Below are positions 54,923-64,000 of a stretch of 64,000 nt of DNA, piece by piece. The first letter of the stretch is position 1, and every line of letters begins with the position of its first letter. The notes beneath the pieces are model-generated. The model was not told the origin of the DNA, searched no databases, and saw only the letters and a program-made list of their open reading frames with translations. Position numbers and translations under genes: made by a program. The stretch is from Gremmenia infestans. Its lineage: Eukaryota > Ascomycota > Leotiomycetes > Helotiales > Hamatocanthoscyphaceae. The stretch spans positions 992,001-1,056,000 of the forward strand of contig JAFEVB010000036.1 of the NCBI GenBank assembly GCA_032629725.1, in the 5' to 3' direction.

Positions 54923-55904
54923 GCAGTGGGATGATGGGCTTGTGATACCTTCCTTGCATTTCTATGCTGGCGTTGTGTGGATCCTTACTGTATTTACATC
55001 TGGCGTATGTGGGCAAAAGAATAACAATTCAGTAACCGTCGCGAATTGATAAATAAAGGTCCACATGCATGTGTTTTCAATGTGCCCCTTAGTATAGCAT
55101 ACTCAAGCACTTCCCACACTTCATTCCATCCATCTCATTACTCCATAATATCCCCAAAAGCCAAAGCCAAACCAAGAAACAGTTTTAAAATCCCTATCAA
55201 AGCACATATATACTCAGGATCCAGAACTGCACGCGCTGCACGATTTGTTTACTGTATAAGCCAGCAATAACGCTTGAATAGTTGGCAGGTTATTGCTATA
55301 TGTTGCAGACTCGCAGTATAGAGAGAGAGTGCTGATGCTAAAGGGCGTCGTTCTATATATTAGTACGTTAGCTTGTTAGCAGGACCTCAGTGAGCTGCCT
55401 ACATATCCCGGAAATGCGAAAGAGGGCGGGTACCCAGGGTGTATGTAGAAGAGAATAAGCAGGAAAAAACTTAAGCTTGCTAGCTCGTGAGAGTATATAA
55501 TATGGTAAGTGGGGGTCAAGAGAGGTAGAATCTCTCGCGAAGAATGGAAGTGGTACTATTAGTGCCTATAAGGAACGAGGAAAGGGCTAATGTGTAATAT
55601 ATGAGACTTGTCTCTTGATTTATTTATTTATCTATCTACCTTATGCCGAGCAATTACTTAAGCCTGAAGTGGATGCTTTATCTGCAGTAAAGGCTATCCA
55701 CTATAAAATATTTACAAGCAATCCAGGAGAAGGAAGACCTGAATATCTTTTGAGACCGACCACTGGACCCGACCATGTATGTCCCAAGCTTTTGCTATAC
55801 ATTATTACAATAACAAATCATCCCTTTTAATACGCCAATTCCCTGGGAGCAATGAACGCAAAATCGAAGACGCAGGATTTGCGCAGTCGTTTCGGCATCA
55901 ATAA
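54923..55904. other. 3' flanks of HAS1 and JmjC genes
   Basis: No gene seen in this convergent spacer. It is AT-rich with short AG and TTTA repeats near 55320 and 55618. Confidence 0.5.
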
Positions 55905-58900
55905 TCAATAAGCGGCATTCATCGACGGCCTGCCTCGAGGTCTTCCTCGGCCTCTCACAGCGCCATTTGGAGCTCCTCTTCGTGCAAAGGATCCACCGCC
56001 CCGTATGGCCTTATGTCCTGGTCGGACTGCTGGAATACTCGCATCAGAATCGGAAGAAGAGTCGTCGTTCAAAACAGGCCCTTGGGACTTGGGTTCCGAA
56101 CGGTTGATTTCTGGCTCGTCCGAGGTGTACCCTTCTGATTCTCCTTCAGATTCACTGCCTGGACTACTCAAACGCACAACCGTCGGTCCTTTCTTCACTG
56201 ATTGGGCAGGTGCTTGTAAGGCTGGAGTGCTAGCAATGCCATCTGACAATTTAACAGAGCGCGAAGATGCTCCAGCAGTGGACAAGTTTGGAGTTCCATT
56301 GGATATTCCAGCTACTTGCTTGGATTTTGGGGCAGCCAGCGTACTAGCTAGTTCGTTGGCTAAGTCATCTGACAGATCAGCAGTCAACCGTACTGTCTGC
56401 AGTGGCACTCGTGGGCCTGGACTTTCGGCCGCGCTATTGGATAATTTGGCTGAAGCTGCAGTCGGAGCTATTGAACTCACGCTGTTCGACCTCATTAACC
56501 TGCTGATATTGTATACCTGGTCATCCTCAGAACTGATTGGGCTTGGGCTGCCCAACGCGGGGATTGCAACCGACGGGGTGCTGCGTCCAGTTGATGGGAC
56601 AGGAATAGTAACTGAGGGAATATTACGAGCACTTAAGGGATCATGACTAGCAACCGACCGGGTGCTGCGTCCAGTCGATGGTCCTGGAAAGACAACTGAG
56701 AGCGTATTATGAGCACTTGGGGTGCCGTGTGCACTTGATGGATAGGGAGTTACCTCGATCGACTTGCGCGCCTTTGCCGCAACAATTTTGAGGCCCTTTC
56801 CTTTCGCAGCAAGTCTCTCCCTCAGCGAAAGCATCTTAGACTTCGGTGCAGGATTCGCCATATCTGGTGACGGTGATCTAGCCTTTGCTTGCTTGGGCGG
56901 CCTGCCTCTACGTTTTGGTGTAGGCTTCTTAGTAGAACCTGCCTCTGCCAACTGAACACCGGGATGATCTTTAGAAACGCGCCACTTGATGCCTTTGTCG
57001 CCATTTGTCTCTGTCTCGGTCGGCTTTGCGTTCTTCTTTGGGTAGAAATCCCCATCCTCGTCGTCCGGCATTTTTTCTCTCTTTACCGGCTCACCAAAGA
57101 GGCTATCTGTTTCAGAATCGGCGTCGCTGTTGCCTTCCGAGTCAGATGTAATGTCGATGATCTTCGTAGTATTGTCCTTGCTGGCTAAGCTTCGACGAGT
57201 CCTGGATTCCTCGGGTAGGGCAATTCCGGACTCTTCGGCTTCCTTACGTGCAAGCCAGGCTGACTTTCGAGGTTTGGGTTGGGGTTTGGGTACCGAAATA
57301 ACAGGGGACCCGGTGCTCTTTCTCTTTCGCGGGATGGCTTGCTTCGGAGCCTTCGCTTCAGGATTGGCGAGACGACTCATTGCTTGAGCGGCGAGTTGCA
57401 AATCATCATCTAAATGATTAGCCCGAGGTCGAGGTTTATGTTGAGAAACTGCTGAAGGACCCTCATCATCTTCAATAGGCACAGCCTCTTCACCTAAGTC
57501 GATATATACCTTAGGTTTTACCGCACTGCGACGGGGTTTTCGCTGCGGACCATCACGAAGCAACACTGCATTAACCACATCGCTTTTGATAAGTGCAGCG
57601 TTCTTCGTTTTAGCAATCTTCCTTTGCCTCTTGGAAGTGAAGAACTCCATATCTTCTCCATCATCACCACTTCCAATTCCCTCGCCGAGCCGTTTGCGCT
57701 TCTTTGTATTTTCCATGGGTTCGTATTGTGTGGGGATGAGATCTGAAAGCGCCAGGTTGGGATTTTGTACTGGGACTAGCTGAGAGTCTTCGACAGACTC
57801 ATTGGAGTTCGGGGGGTCATAAAGGATCTGATCAATGCCATTGCCTTGCCGTTGCTGATAATAGCCCATGCCCATCATACGTGCTTGGCCATTATGACCG
57901 AGCTCTGGGTATTCTGCATCATCGGCAAACATCGGAGCCACTGGGGCAAGTAGCTTGGATGGATAACCTGTGTTTTGGTTTTGGTTTTGGTTATTGAATG
58001 CATCGTAATCGTCAAGGTCATAATGACCGTCCATCCAGCCGTGAGAAGCATCAGGGCCATCCCCGTTAGTATGGCTTAGACCGCCATTCTCTGCCATAGC
58101 TGGATCTTGTTCGAAGAAACTGTCATAATGGCCGTTGGCATGCCCAGTCGATGCCAATGCGAATCCTTCCGTATCACGAAGAGCGGGATCGATATCATCC
58201 AAATTTTCTGGCGTCATGTTGCCGTTTGCTTCCGCTGGCTCTGCTAGGAATGGATCTTGTGGTCCATTCTCGAGATAGCTGTCATTAATGGTGTCTACAC
58301 GAGATTTATCTGCTTCCGCCTTTTCTTTCAACTTCTTCATTCTGGAGGTCTTTTGGGGACTCTCATCTTCGTCGCCGCGGAGCCAAATAAGGTTGGTTTT
58401 GGAGAAATCGACCAAGCTCTCAACGCTTCTGAAGTCTGCTACTTTTCGCGTGTCGTGGCCAAGAAGAGTGCCTTTCGGTTCGTAGGTCTTTTGGGTACCA
58501 CCCTTTCTGCATTTCCCACAGGAACACATTTTCATGCATTTTGGGCACTGCCAGTCTTTATCTTCCATGACGGTCTGAGGCATTAAGTCGAAAGCGCGCC
58601 ACAATACCCCATAGCAATAAGCAAGGTTGCAGGTTGTACAGAAGGCAAGTTTCCAATTCCATTCATGATGACAGCAGACATGGCATGTGTGAGTCTTGTT
58701 CTTGATTGGTTGAAGTTTCCGTCTTGTGAATTTTGCCTTCTTCCGGTTCTTCGGACGACCGTTGTCATCAACTTCAGGCTCAACGTCTGACATACCTGGA
58801 GACGGACCCCGAACCACGGGCTTCGTGATATCTGTCCAAGGTCTGATCTTCAGCTGCTCCTGACAAACTTCCGCGATAGGCTTCTTGCCGTATCTTTTTC

Positions 58901-60514
58901 TCGCCACCTCAATAGGTTGAGGAGATCTCTGGACATCAAAATGACCATCAGAATGTACGACTATATCACGCCATTTCTCGTAGTTCTCAAGCAGGACGGG
59001 CCATTTCCATTGTTCAACCCAATTCAGCCCGGAGATGCATGCGCACGAGCGCCCCATTGCGTAGCAGTCCATACAGATGTCGTAGGTATCTTCCTCCCCA
59101 TTTGGCCCATGTTCGATGCAAGATTTACATGTGAGGAATCGATTGAAGATGTTGCATCTGCAGTACGAACATGTGACGTTAGAATCAAACTCCAGAATCT
59201 CCACGTCTGTCTCTTCCGGAAGCTTTGGCGAGAACATTTCGCTGACCAAAACCTCCGTATATAAAGAAAATAAACGTCTAAAGTCGTCTAGCAATTGCTT
59301 TATCCGCCCATACTTCCACATCTTGGGTTCGATTGTGTCTCGCTGGAGAAGGTCATAGTATTTTACGAGAGTATAGTAAATGATCGCCTTGTTCTTGTAT
59401 TGCTCATCTCGACAGACCATCCGGCCATGTGGAAGAGCTTCATGAATTGCAAGCTCAAGGGTATCTACTGTTGTACGATTCCACGCTGCTTTAATGGTGC
59501 GAGTGCCTCGATTCCAGACTTGGTGCGGTGCAAGCGGTGGGATGAGGATTAGGTCTCCAGGTCTTTGTTCCACAACCCAAACATTGAAAGGGGCCTTCTT
59601 CCAAGCATTGATCTGTGCAAAATGTTTTTCAACCTCAATATCATGACCGAGCATGGAGAGGAAATGCTCGGAGACAAGTTCCCGTTCCTTCGTCTCGGTC
59701 ATAAACCATATTGAGCTTCCTGCTTTCTCGCCATTTCTGTCTTCAGATGCCTCAACCATGATGTTGTGACCAAGACTTGCACACATCTCTCGGTGAGCAG
59801 GTGTGTAGGTACCTTCATGGCCAATATAACACATCATGTTGAGGGCTCGCATCTCAGGCGGGAGACTGCTCATCAAGTCACCTGCCGGAGCAACGCCCTT
59901 GCCATAGCGCATTTGACCATATTCATTGGGTTCCCGAATTGCTCCATCACCGCCCGTCCTCGCTTCAATACACTCGTTGAGATAATAGATCGAGTCAGGC
60001 AGTTCCTCCTGCAGCTTCTGGCCCCACATCTCTGGACAATCAATATCCTTCAGGTAAAGGCGTTGCCGCTTTGGATCTCGATAGGTCGCTGAGTTGAATT
60101 GCTTGGTGAGCTGGCCCATAGATCGCAAGTAGTGGCCCATAGTCATAGGAATATCGACGCCATTCGTTATATCGCGGACTTTCTCGGCTATGAAATCATA
60201 CTTAGTACGCAGCTTGGTCATATTTCGGAATACCCCTCACCTTTTGTACCCATATTTTCCTCGAGCCAGTGACGGCTAAACAGCCATGGGGGCAGACTCT
60301 TTTCTGGCCAGTCTTCGATGACTAGGGGCTTGCCGCTCTGGATAACTACAGCAAGGACCAACGCCTCGAAACTCTGGATCGAATGCTCCTGTAACTTTTC
60401 GGTAGATAGTCTGGTAACATAATCGAAGTTGTGTGTATTCTCCACCAGGGCACCAAGATCTAGATCTGGCGAAATGGGCACAAATTGTGCTTGTGGGTGG
60501 GATGAGGGGGCCAT
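55905..60514 (-). CDS. JmjC-domain protein with 4CXXC-type zinc finger, putative histone demethylase
   Basis: Two exons (60514-60241 and 60187-55905) around a 53-nt intron with a TACTAAG branch-like sequence give 1518 residues. The intron is needed because the first frame stops 24 nt past the donor. The JmjC fold shows CYIGHEGTYTPAHREMCASL with iron ligands H223 and E225 and the second His near 313 in PLAPHQVWNRGT, so the H-x-E...H set looks intact. A first Cys-rich cluster lies near 425-475 (CSYCRC, CKSC, CMDC). A second near 590-660 has CHVCCHHEWNWK, CTTCNLAYC and CPKCMKMCSCGKC, resembling the R1/CDCA7-type 4CXXC finger. A long disordered basic tail with an internal repeat ends in Arg/Gly-rich sequence. 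Such proteins act on chromatin as 2-oxoglutarate/Fe(II) lysine demethylases; the target lysine is unknown. Confidence 0.9.
56566..56722. repeat. Imperfect tandem repeat, 84-bp period, inside JmjC gene
   Basis: Two units start at 56566 and 56650 with nearly identical first halves (GTGCTGCGTCCAGT shared) and similar ends (GAGCACTT). They encode two copies of a Ser/Pro-rich module of the type PSTGRSTxSVA in the disordered tail. Confidence 0.6.
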
Positions 60515-61322
60515 GGTGAATGCGCCAGTTCAACTAGCTAGCTGGGATTTTGCGATTCGTTGTATTCGATCTCTAGATGTACAATGCTGCAAAAGCTGGC
60601 TTAGCAAATAGCAACTAATAACGCATGAGTGAGATGGATGCGCTGAGCAAAAGGTGGGTGTTGCGCTGAGGCTTGATGGAAAGCAACCAGAGATTCACGA
60701 GGGGGATAGTGCCGAGTTGAGGGAAGTCGCGCTGCTATTCCGCCGTCGCAGCGCATCGGCGCACCTACTATGGAGGAAACACCACAGGTAGAGGGAGTAG
60801 ATCGCAGACTGGGAGAGAGGTTGGAGCTGGTCACAGTATAGACACGAAATACAGGGGAAGTTGTACTGGTACCTATGCTATCCTAAAGGTGGAGAACTAT
60901 CCGAGCTAGGCTCGCTAGCTTAGTCAAGCCTGCCTCGTCCTCGTCCTCGTCGTCCATAGATAAATTTGGAGTTGGGAACAACTTCACCCGGACACTTTGG
61001 GACTTAGATATGACGGAGTAAAAAAGAACGCAAGCAGGAGGAAATTGCCCTCGTCGAATCTCTATCCCACTTTAACCCATTCCTGTGGTGAGTAGTGTAC
61101 CTATCAACCCTTAAACCGACAAATCTCAACCCCTTTTTATCCGATCCATAGAAATGATTGGAGTGGAGCCCAGCATTTACTATGTCCTATTGATTGTCGT
61201 GTGCTGAAGCATACTTTCTCTATGAGTTGGATCGGGAATCGCATAATACTCAAAAGTAGCAGTCAGGAGAGGAGGATAAAGCTAATTGTTGTAGATTTTC
61301 CCATTTTGGTGCTACCACTCCG
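60515..61322. promoter_or_regulatory. Divergent promoter of JmjC and COQ2 genes
   Basis: No gene seen. A 77-codon minus-strand frame at 60601-60834 has no protein character. A CTCGTC-type run sits near 60935. Confidence 0.5.
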
Positions 61323-62567
61323 ATGTCTCTCATTGCCTTATTCAAGCTGCCTAGTAGCTGTAGACAGTCTGTTCTACGAAATGTTACCACACATTCCCAG
61401 GTGTCGTTAAGGACCGTAGTCTACTATGGCGGAGCTTCTTCAATTTCATACCGCCAACAGAAGCCGCTAGCCGCTTCTCGAAGCCAGAGAACATTTCACC
61501 AATCCATCTCAAAGACCAAGGCTGTAGCACTAGATCAAGGTCATGTTTCGGTATCCAAGCCAATTTCCGGACTCCAACCTCCGGCACCTTATCAGCCACC
61601 AACTACTGGTCTCCTATCAGTCCTCCCATCTTCATGGGTCCCTTACGCTGAACTCATCAGGCTTGACAAGCCGACTGGGACCTACTACCTCTTCTTTCCC
61701 TGTCTATTCTCGACACTACTTGCAGCACCTCTGGCTGTTCCAATGGCTTCACCCTTCTCAGTTGTTGGAACGTCTCTCCTTTTCTTTAGTGGCGCACTTA
61801 TCATGCGTGGAGCTGGCTGTGCCATCAACGACCTCTGGGATCGCAACCTTGATCCACACGTTTCACGAACACGCCTGCGACCCATTGCGCGAGGAGCAAT
61901 AACTCCTTTCAAAGCTCTTGCTTTCACAGGTGCCCAGCTCTTCGCCGGTCTGGGGATACTTCTCCAATTCCCTCTCGAGTGCTTCTTTTATGCCACACCG
62001 AGTCTGCTACTAGTAGCCTCTTATCCATTGGCGAAGAGAGTAACGCATTATCCTCAGTTTGTTCTCGGGTTGACATTTTCTTGGGGTGCATTTATGGGCT
62101 TTCCAGCTCTGGGGATCGATCTCTTGCAAAATAATGCAGCTCTGACTGCTGCGGCATTCCTTTACACTTCGAATATAGCGTGGACGGTCTTGTACGATAT
62201 GATATACGCACACATGGATATCAAAGACGATGCAAAGGCTGGAATCAAAAGCATTGCCTTGAGACACGATAAGCAGACGAAGCAGATCTTGAGTGGTCTT
62301 GCTGTCACTCAGATTGGCCTTTTGGCAGCGGCTGGTGTTGCAGCTGGAGCAGGACCTGTATTCTTTGTTGGCAGCTGTGGTGGTGCAGCTTTGACGCTGG
62401 CTGTAATGATTAAGAAGGTGAACTTGAAAAGTGTTAAGGATTGCTGGTGGTGGTTCGTCAATGGCTGCTGGATCACTGGAGGTGTGATCTCTGCTGGGCT
62501 TGGGGCGGAATACCTTGTCCAGTACTCACATAGGACGAATAAAGGAGTGGAAGCGAAGGTTGGATAG
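61323..62567 (+). CDS. COQ2: 4-hydroxybenzoate polyprenyltransferase COQ2
   Basis: A single-exon gene of 414 residues. The N-terminus is rich in Arg, Ser and Thr and poor in acids for about 65 residues (LFKLPSSCRQSVLRNVTTHS), as expected of a mitochondrial presequence. The UbiA-family core begins WVPYAELIRLDKPTGTYYLF. The first Asp-rich motif is NDLWDRNLDPHVSRTRLRP at about 169-187, and the second is YDMIYAHMDIKDD at about 291-303; both bind magnesium and the polyprenyl diphosphate. Around eight membrane helices are visible. The enzyme attaches the polyprenyl tail to 4-hydroxybenzoate in the mitochondrial inner membrane, an early committed step of ubiquinone synthesis. Length and motif spacing are normal. 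Confidence 0.95.
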   Translation: MSLIALFKLPSSCRQSVLRNVTTHSQVSLRTVVYYGGASSISYRQQKPLAASRSQRTFHQSISKTKAVALDQGHVSVSKPISGLQPPAPYQPPTTGLLSVLPSSWVPYAELIRLDKPTGTYYLFFPCLFSTLLAAPLAVPMASPFSVVGTSLLFFSGALIMRGAGCAINDLWDRNLDPHVSRTRLRPIARGAITPFKALAFTGAQLFAGLGILLQFPLECFFYATPSLLLVASYPLAKRVTHYPQFVLGLTFSWGAFMGFPALGIDLLQNNAALTAAAFLYTSNIAWTVLYDMIYAHMDIKDDAKAGIKSIALRHDKQTKQILSGLAVTQIGLLAAAGVAAGAGPVFFVGSCGGAALTLAVMIKKVNLKSVKDCWWWFVNGCWITGGVISAGLGAEYLVQYSHRTNKGVEAKVG

Positions 62568-62815
62568 ACTGTTCGGATGACATTACTAGGGAGGGGTCCA
62601 TAACAACTCAATTGGAAATGAATTCAAAAACGCAGTTTTGGCTTTCCATATCACGTTACGTGAGGGACAACAAGATGATCCAAGCCAAGTCAAGTCAAGT
62701 CTAGATTAAATGCAGCGAGGGTTCTGGAAATCAGTTGGTGATTTTAACTTCGGAAAGGATTTCGAGAGGCTTATGGTACTTGGAATAGTGTGCAGCAAAA
62801 GTTATGCCAGGTACG

Positions 62816-62834
62816 GTACGGAGTACCTCCGTAC
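62816..62834. repeat. GTACGGAG hairpin
   Basis: Perfect 8-nt arms GTACGGAG and CTCCGTAC enclose a TAC loop, and more GTAC steps follow. Similar CCTCCGTAC strings appear near 48877 and 24333. Confidence 0.45.
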
Positions 62835-63820
62835 AGTACCTAGCCTAGTCCATCCATCCTTCCCGCAGACTCCGCAGTGCGGCATTGTTGAACGCCCCAC
62901 TTCGGTACTTGAAAGTTTTCTATGGAGTACAAAGGGGTCGTGGTCGTGATCATGCTGTCATCATACTATAGCGAATTATTCTTTACTTCCGTAGATACTA
63001 GGTATAAAGCTCGAGGAGCTACACGCTTTAAGTATCGCGTCCACCTTGATAAAGAATCTCGGCCATCTACTGTAGGAATACCTACCTTTGTACAGTACGT
63101 AGAGAGTCTTGGGCCGAGATCTCCGACCTAAGCTCAGCTCGCTCCAGCTTGATTCTGGAGAGGCAATCCTGACGTACGCGGCTGAAGCTGCGAAATCGTC
63201 CAAGCTTTGGCGCCCAAGTCAAGTGCAGTTTTGTAGGTAGGTACTCGAAGCAGGGCAGTTCAAACATATTTGGAAAATAGCATCTACAGTAGAGAGAGAG
63301 AGTATGGAAGGAATGATAAATAAAGGTACGACATACCTTACGTAAGTCAATCCAGGGATTCACCAGATTCTTCAGTCGGCGTTTCTCACTTTCATCACAT
63401 TGGTTGCCGGGCGACACAATGCCATGTCCATCCCATGTCTGCCTTCCCCTCCAGCCCTCCAACGTCTCACAATAAATCTCATGGTATCCAACAATCGCAT
63501 GTCCAAACAATTCCATTCAAACAAACAAGAAACCGTACTCGCACTACCTACCTAGGTACTATTGATTTCTTACGTCCAACGCGTCTAGATCATATCATCA
63601 GCGCATCATCAGGTCGGTGTTGACTCAAGCTTTTGCTGCCCGCTATTCAAATTCCGGCTAGGCCTATGACGTTGTAGAGCCACGGTTCCGCGCCCCCCCC
63701 CACAAAGCACAAACAAGCATCATCATCAATCATCAGCCAGCTTGAGCGCTTCCTTCTCTCCCTGCGTGCAAACCCTTAAAAACCACCCACCCCACCCAAC
63801 CATCCAAGTCCTTTTATTTA

Positions 63821-63860
63821 CTACCTACCTACCTACCTACCTACCTACCTACCTACCTAC
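63821..63860. repeat. CTAC microsatellite (10 units)
   Basis: Ten perfect CTAC units lie about 105 bp upstream of the ATG at 63965, probably in its promoter or 5' leader. Confidence 0.85.
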
Positions 63861-63964
63861 CTATCCTACAATACTCTCCCAGGATACCTTCAACAACAAC
63901 ATCGTCGTCGTCCCATCATACCACCAACAAGCAATCAGCTCACTTTCATACTCTCAACTACACC

Positions 63965-64000
63965 ATGGCCGGCATTCCGCAGATGGCGCTCCGAGCGTGG
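63965..64000 (+). CDS. Start of an unidentified gene, cut by window edge
   Basis: The ATG at 63965 sits in a strong fungal start context (CACCATGGC) after an AC/CT-rich leader and opens 12 codons (MAGIPQMALRAW) to the end of the window. The context and leader support a true start, but the visible peptide is too short for a function. Confidence 0.5.
   Translation, partial: MAGIPQMALRAW

Larger units (their letters stand above)
62568..63964. other. Intergenic, COQ2 3' flank and promoter of the last gene
   Basis: No intact gene seen. A GTACGGAG hairpin lies at 62816-62834. The right end is CT/AC-rich with a CTAC microsatellite, the composition expected of a fungal promoter and 5' leader. Confidence 0.5.

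Noticed and set aside
56005..56646. 213-codon plus-strand frame
   Set aside because: Antisense shadow of the disordered tail of the JmjC protein.
1..64000. tRNA, rRNA, 5S or snRNA genes
   Set aside because: Scanning by eye for T-loop strings such as GTTCGAATC found only hits in coding sequence or without matching acceptor stems. A tRNA covariance search would be decisive.
1..64000. CRISPR arrays or prokaryotic operons
   Set aside because: Repeats are short microsatellites, and spliced genes with their own promoters show this is eukaryotic DNA.

Overview
The window is nuclear DNA of a filamentous ascomycete (Pezizomycotina). Protein-coding genes lie on both strands, most introns are about 45-60 nt with GT-AG ends, and the genes are fungal types such as a SNF1 kinase, an SH3-SAM-PH Boi-type protein, an NCS1 permease, an RTA1-like protein, a Zn2Cys6 regulator and a fungal indoleamine dioxygenase. 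A Leotiomycete is my best guess from general protein style, but nothing here proves the class. I support 24 complete protein genes and 2 genes cut by the window edges. I saw no tRNA, rRNA, CRISPR array or intact transposon.

Layout, left to right. 0-6.5 kb: the start of a secreted protein, a cytochrome P450, an AT-rich relic with a RIP-like base bias, and a secreted GH89 alpha-N-acetylglucosaminidase. 7.4-15 kb: indoleamine 2,3-dioxygenase with two CGG/CCG palindromes in its promoter, an RTA1-like membrane protein, a small conserved fungal protein, a Zn2Cys6 regulator, and two coding-like relics. 15.3-28 kb: housekeeping genes, namely free methionine-R-sulfoxide reductase (with a 5-nt micro-exon), RNA polymerase I subunit RPA43, an ER J-protein, a SIZ/PIAS-type SUMO ligase and a Boi-type polarity scaffold. 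29-35.4 kb: an MFS transporter, an arrestin-like adaptor with a PPxY motif, and a secreted protein of unknown family. 35.4-38.5 kb: a gene desert with a decayed coding-like stretch. 38.5-47.2 kb: the p24 protein Erv25, U1 snRNP C (with a 6-nt micro-exon), SNF1, a conserved mitochondrial-type protein and glutamine synthetase. 49.9-62.6 kb: an NCS1 permease, the DEAD-box helicase HAS1, a JmjC/zinc-finger chromatin protein and COQ2. The first 12 codons of another gene sit at the right edge.

Most of the window is core metabolism and cell biology, not a pathway cluster. There are functional echoes: glutamine synthetase and the NCS1 permease both have GATAAG sites upstream, which suits nitrogen control, and RPA43 and HAS1 both serve ribosome production. 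The most interesting points are at the level of gene structure: two conserved proteins whose reading frames only close if 5-nt and 6-nt micro-exons are included, one of them with a start codon alone in its coding exon; a GC-AG intron inside a zinc cluster; paired palindromes upstream of the dioxygenase; and a pair of ~75-bp miniature elements with terminal inverted repeats that differ mainly by transitions.

Exon boundaries were placed by hand from splice consensus, reading frame and recognised protein motifs. They are predictions without transcript evidence.
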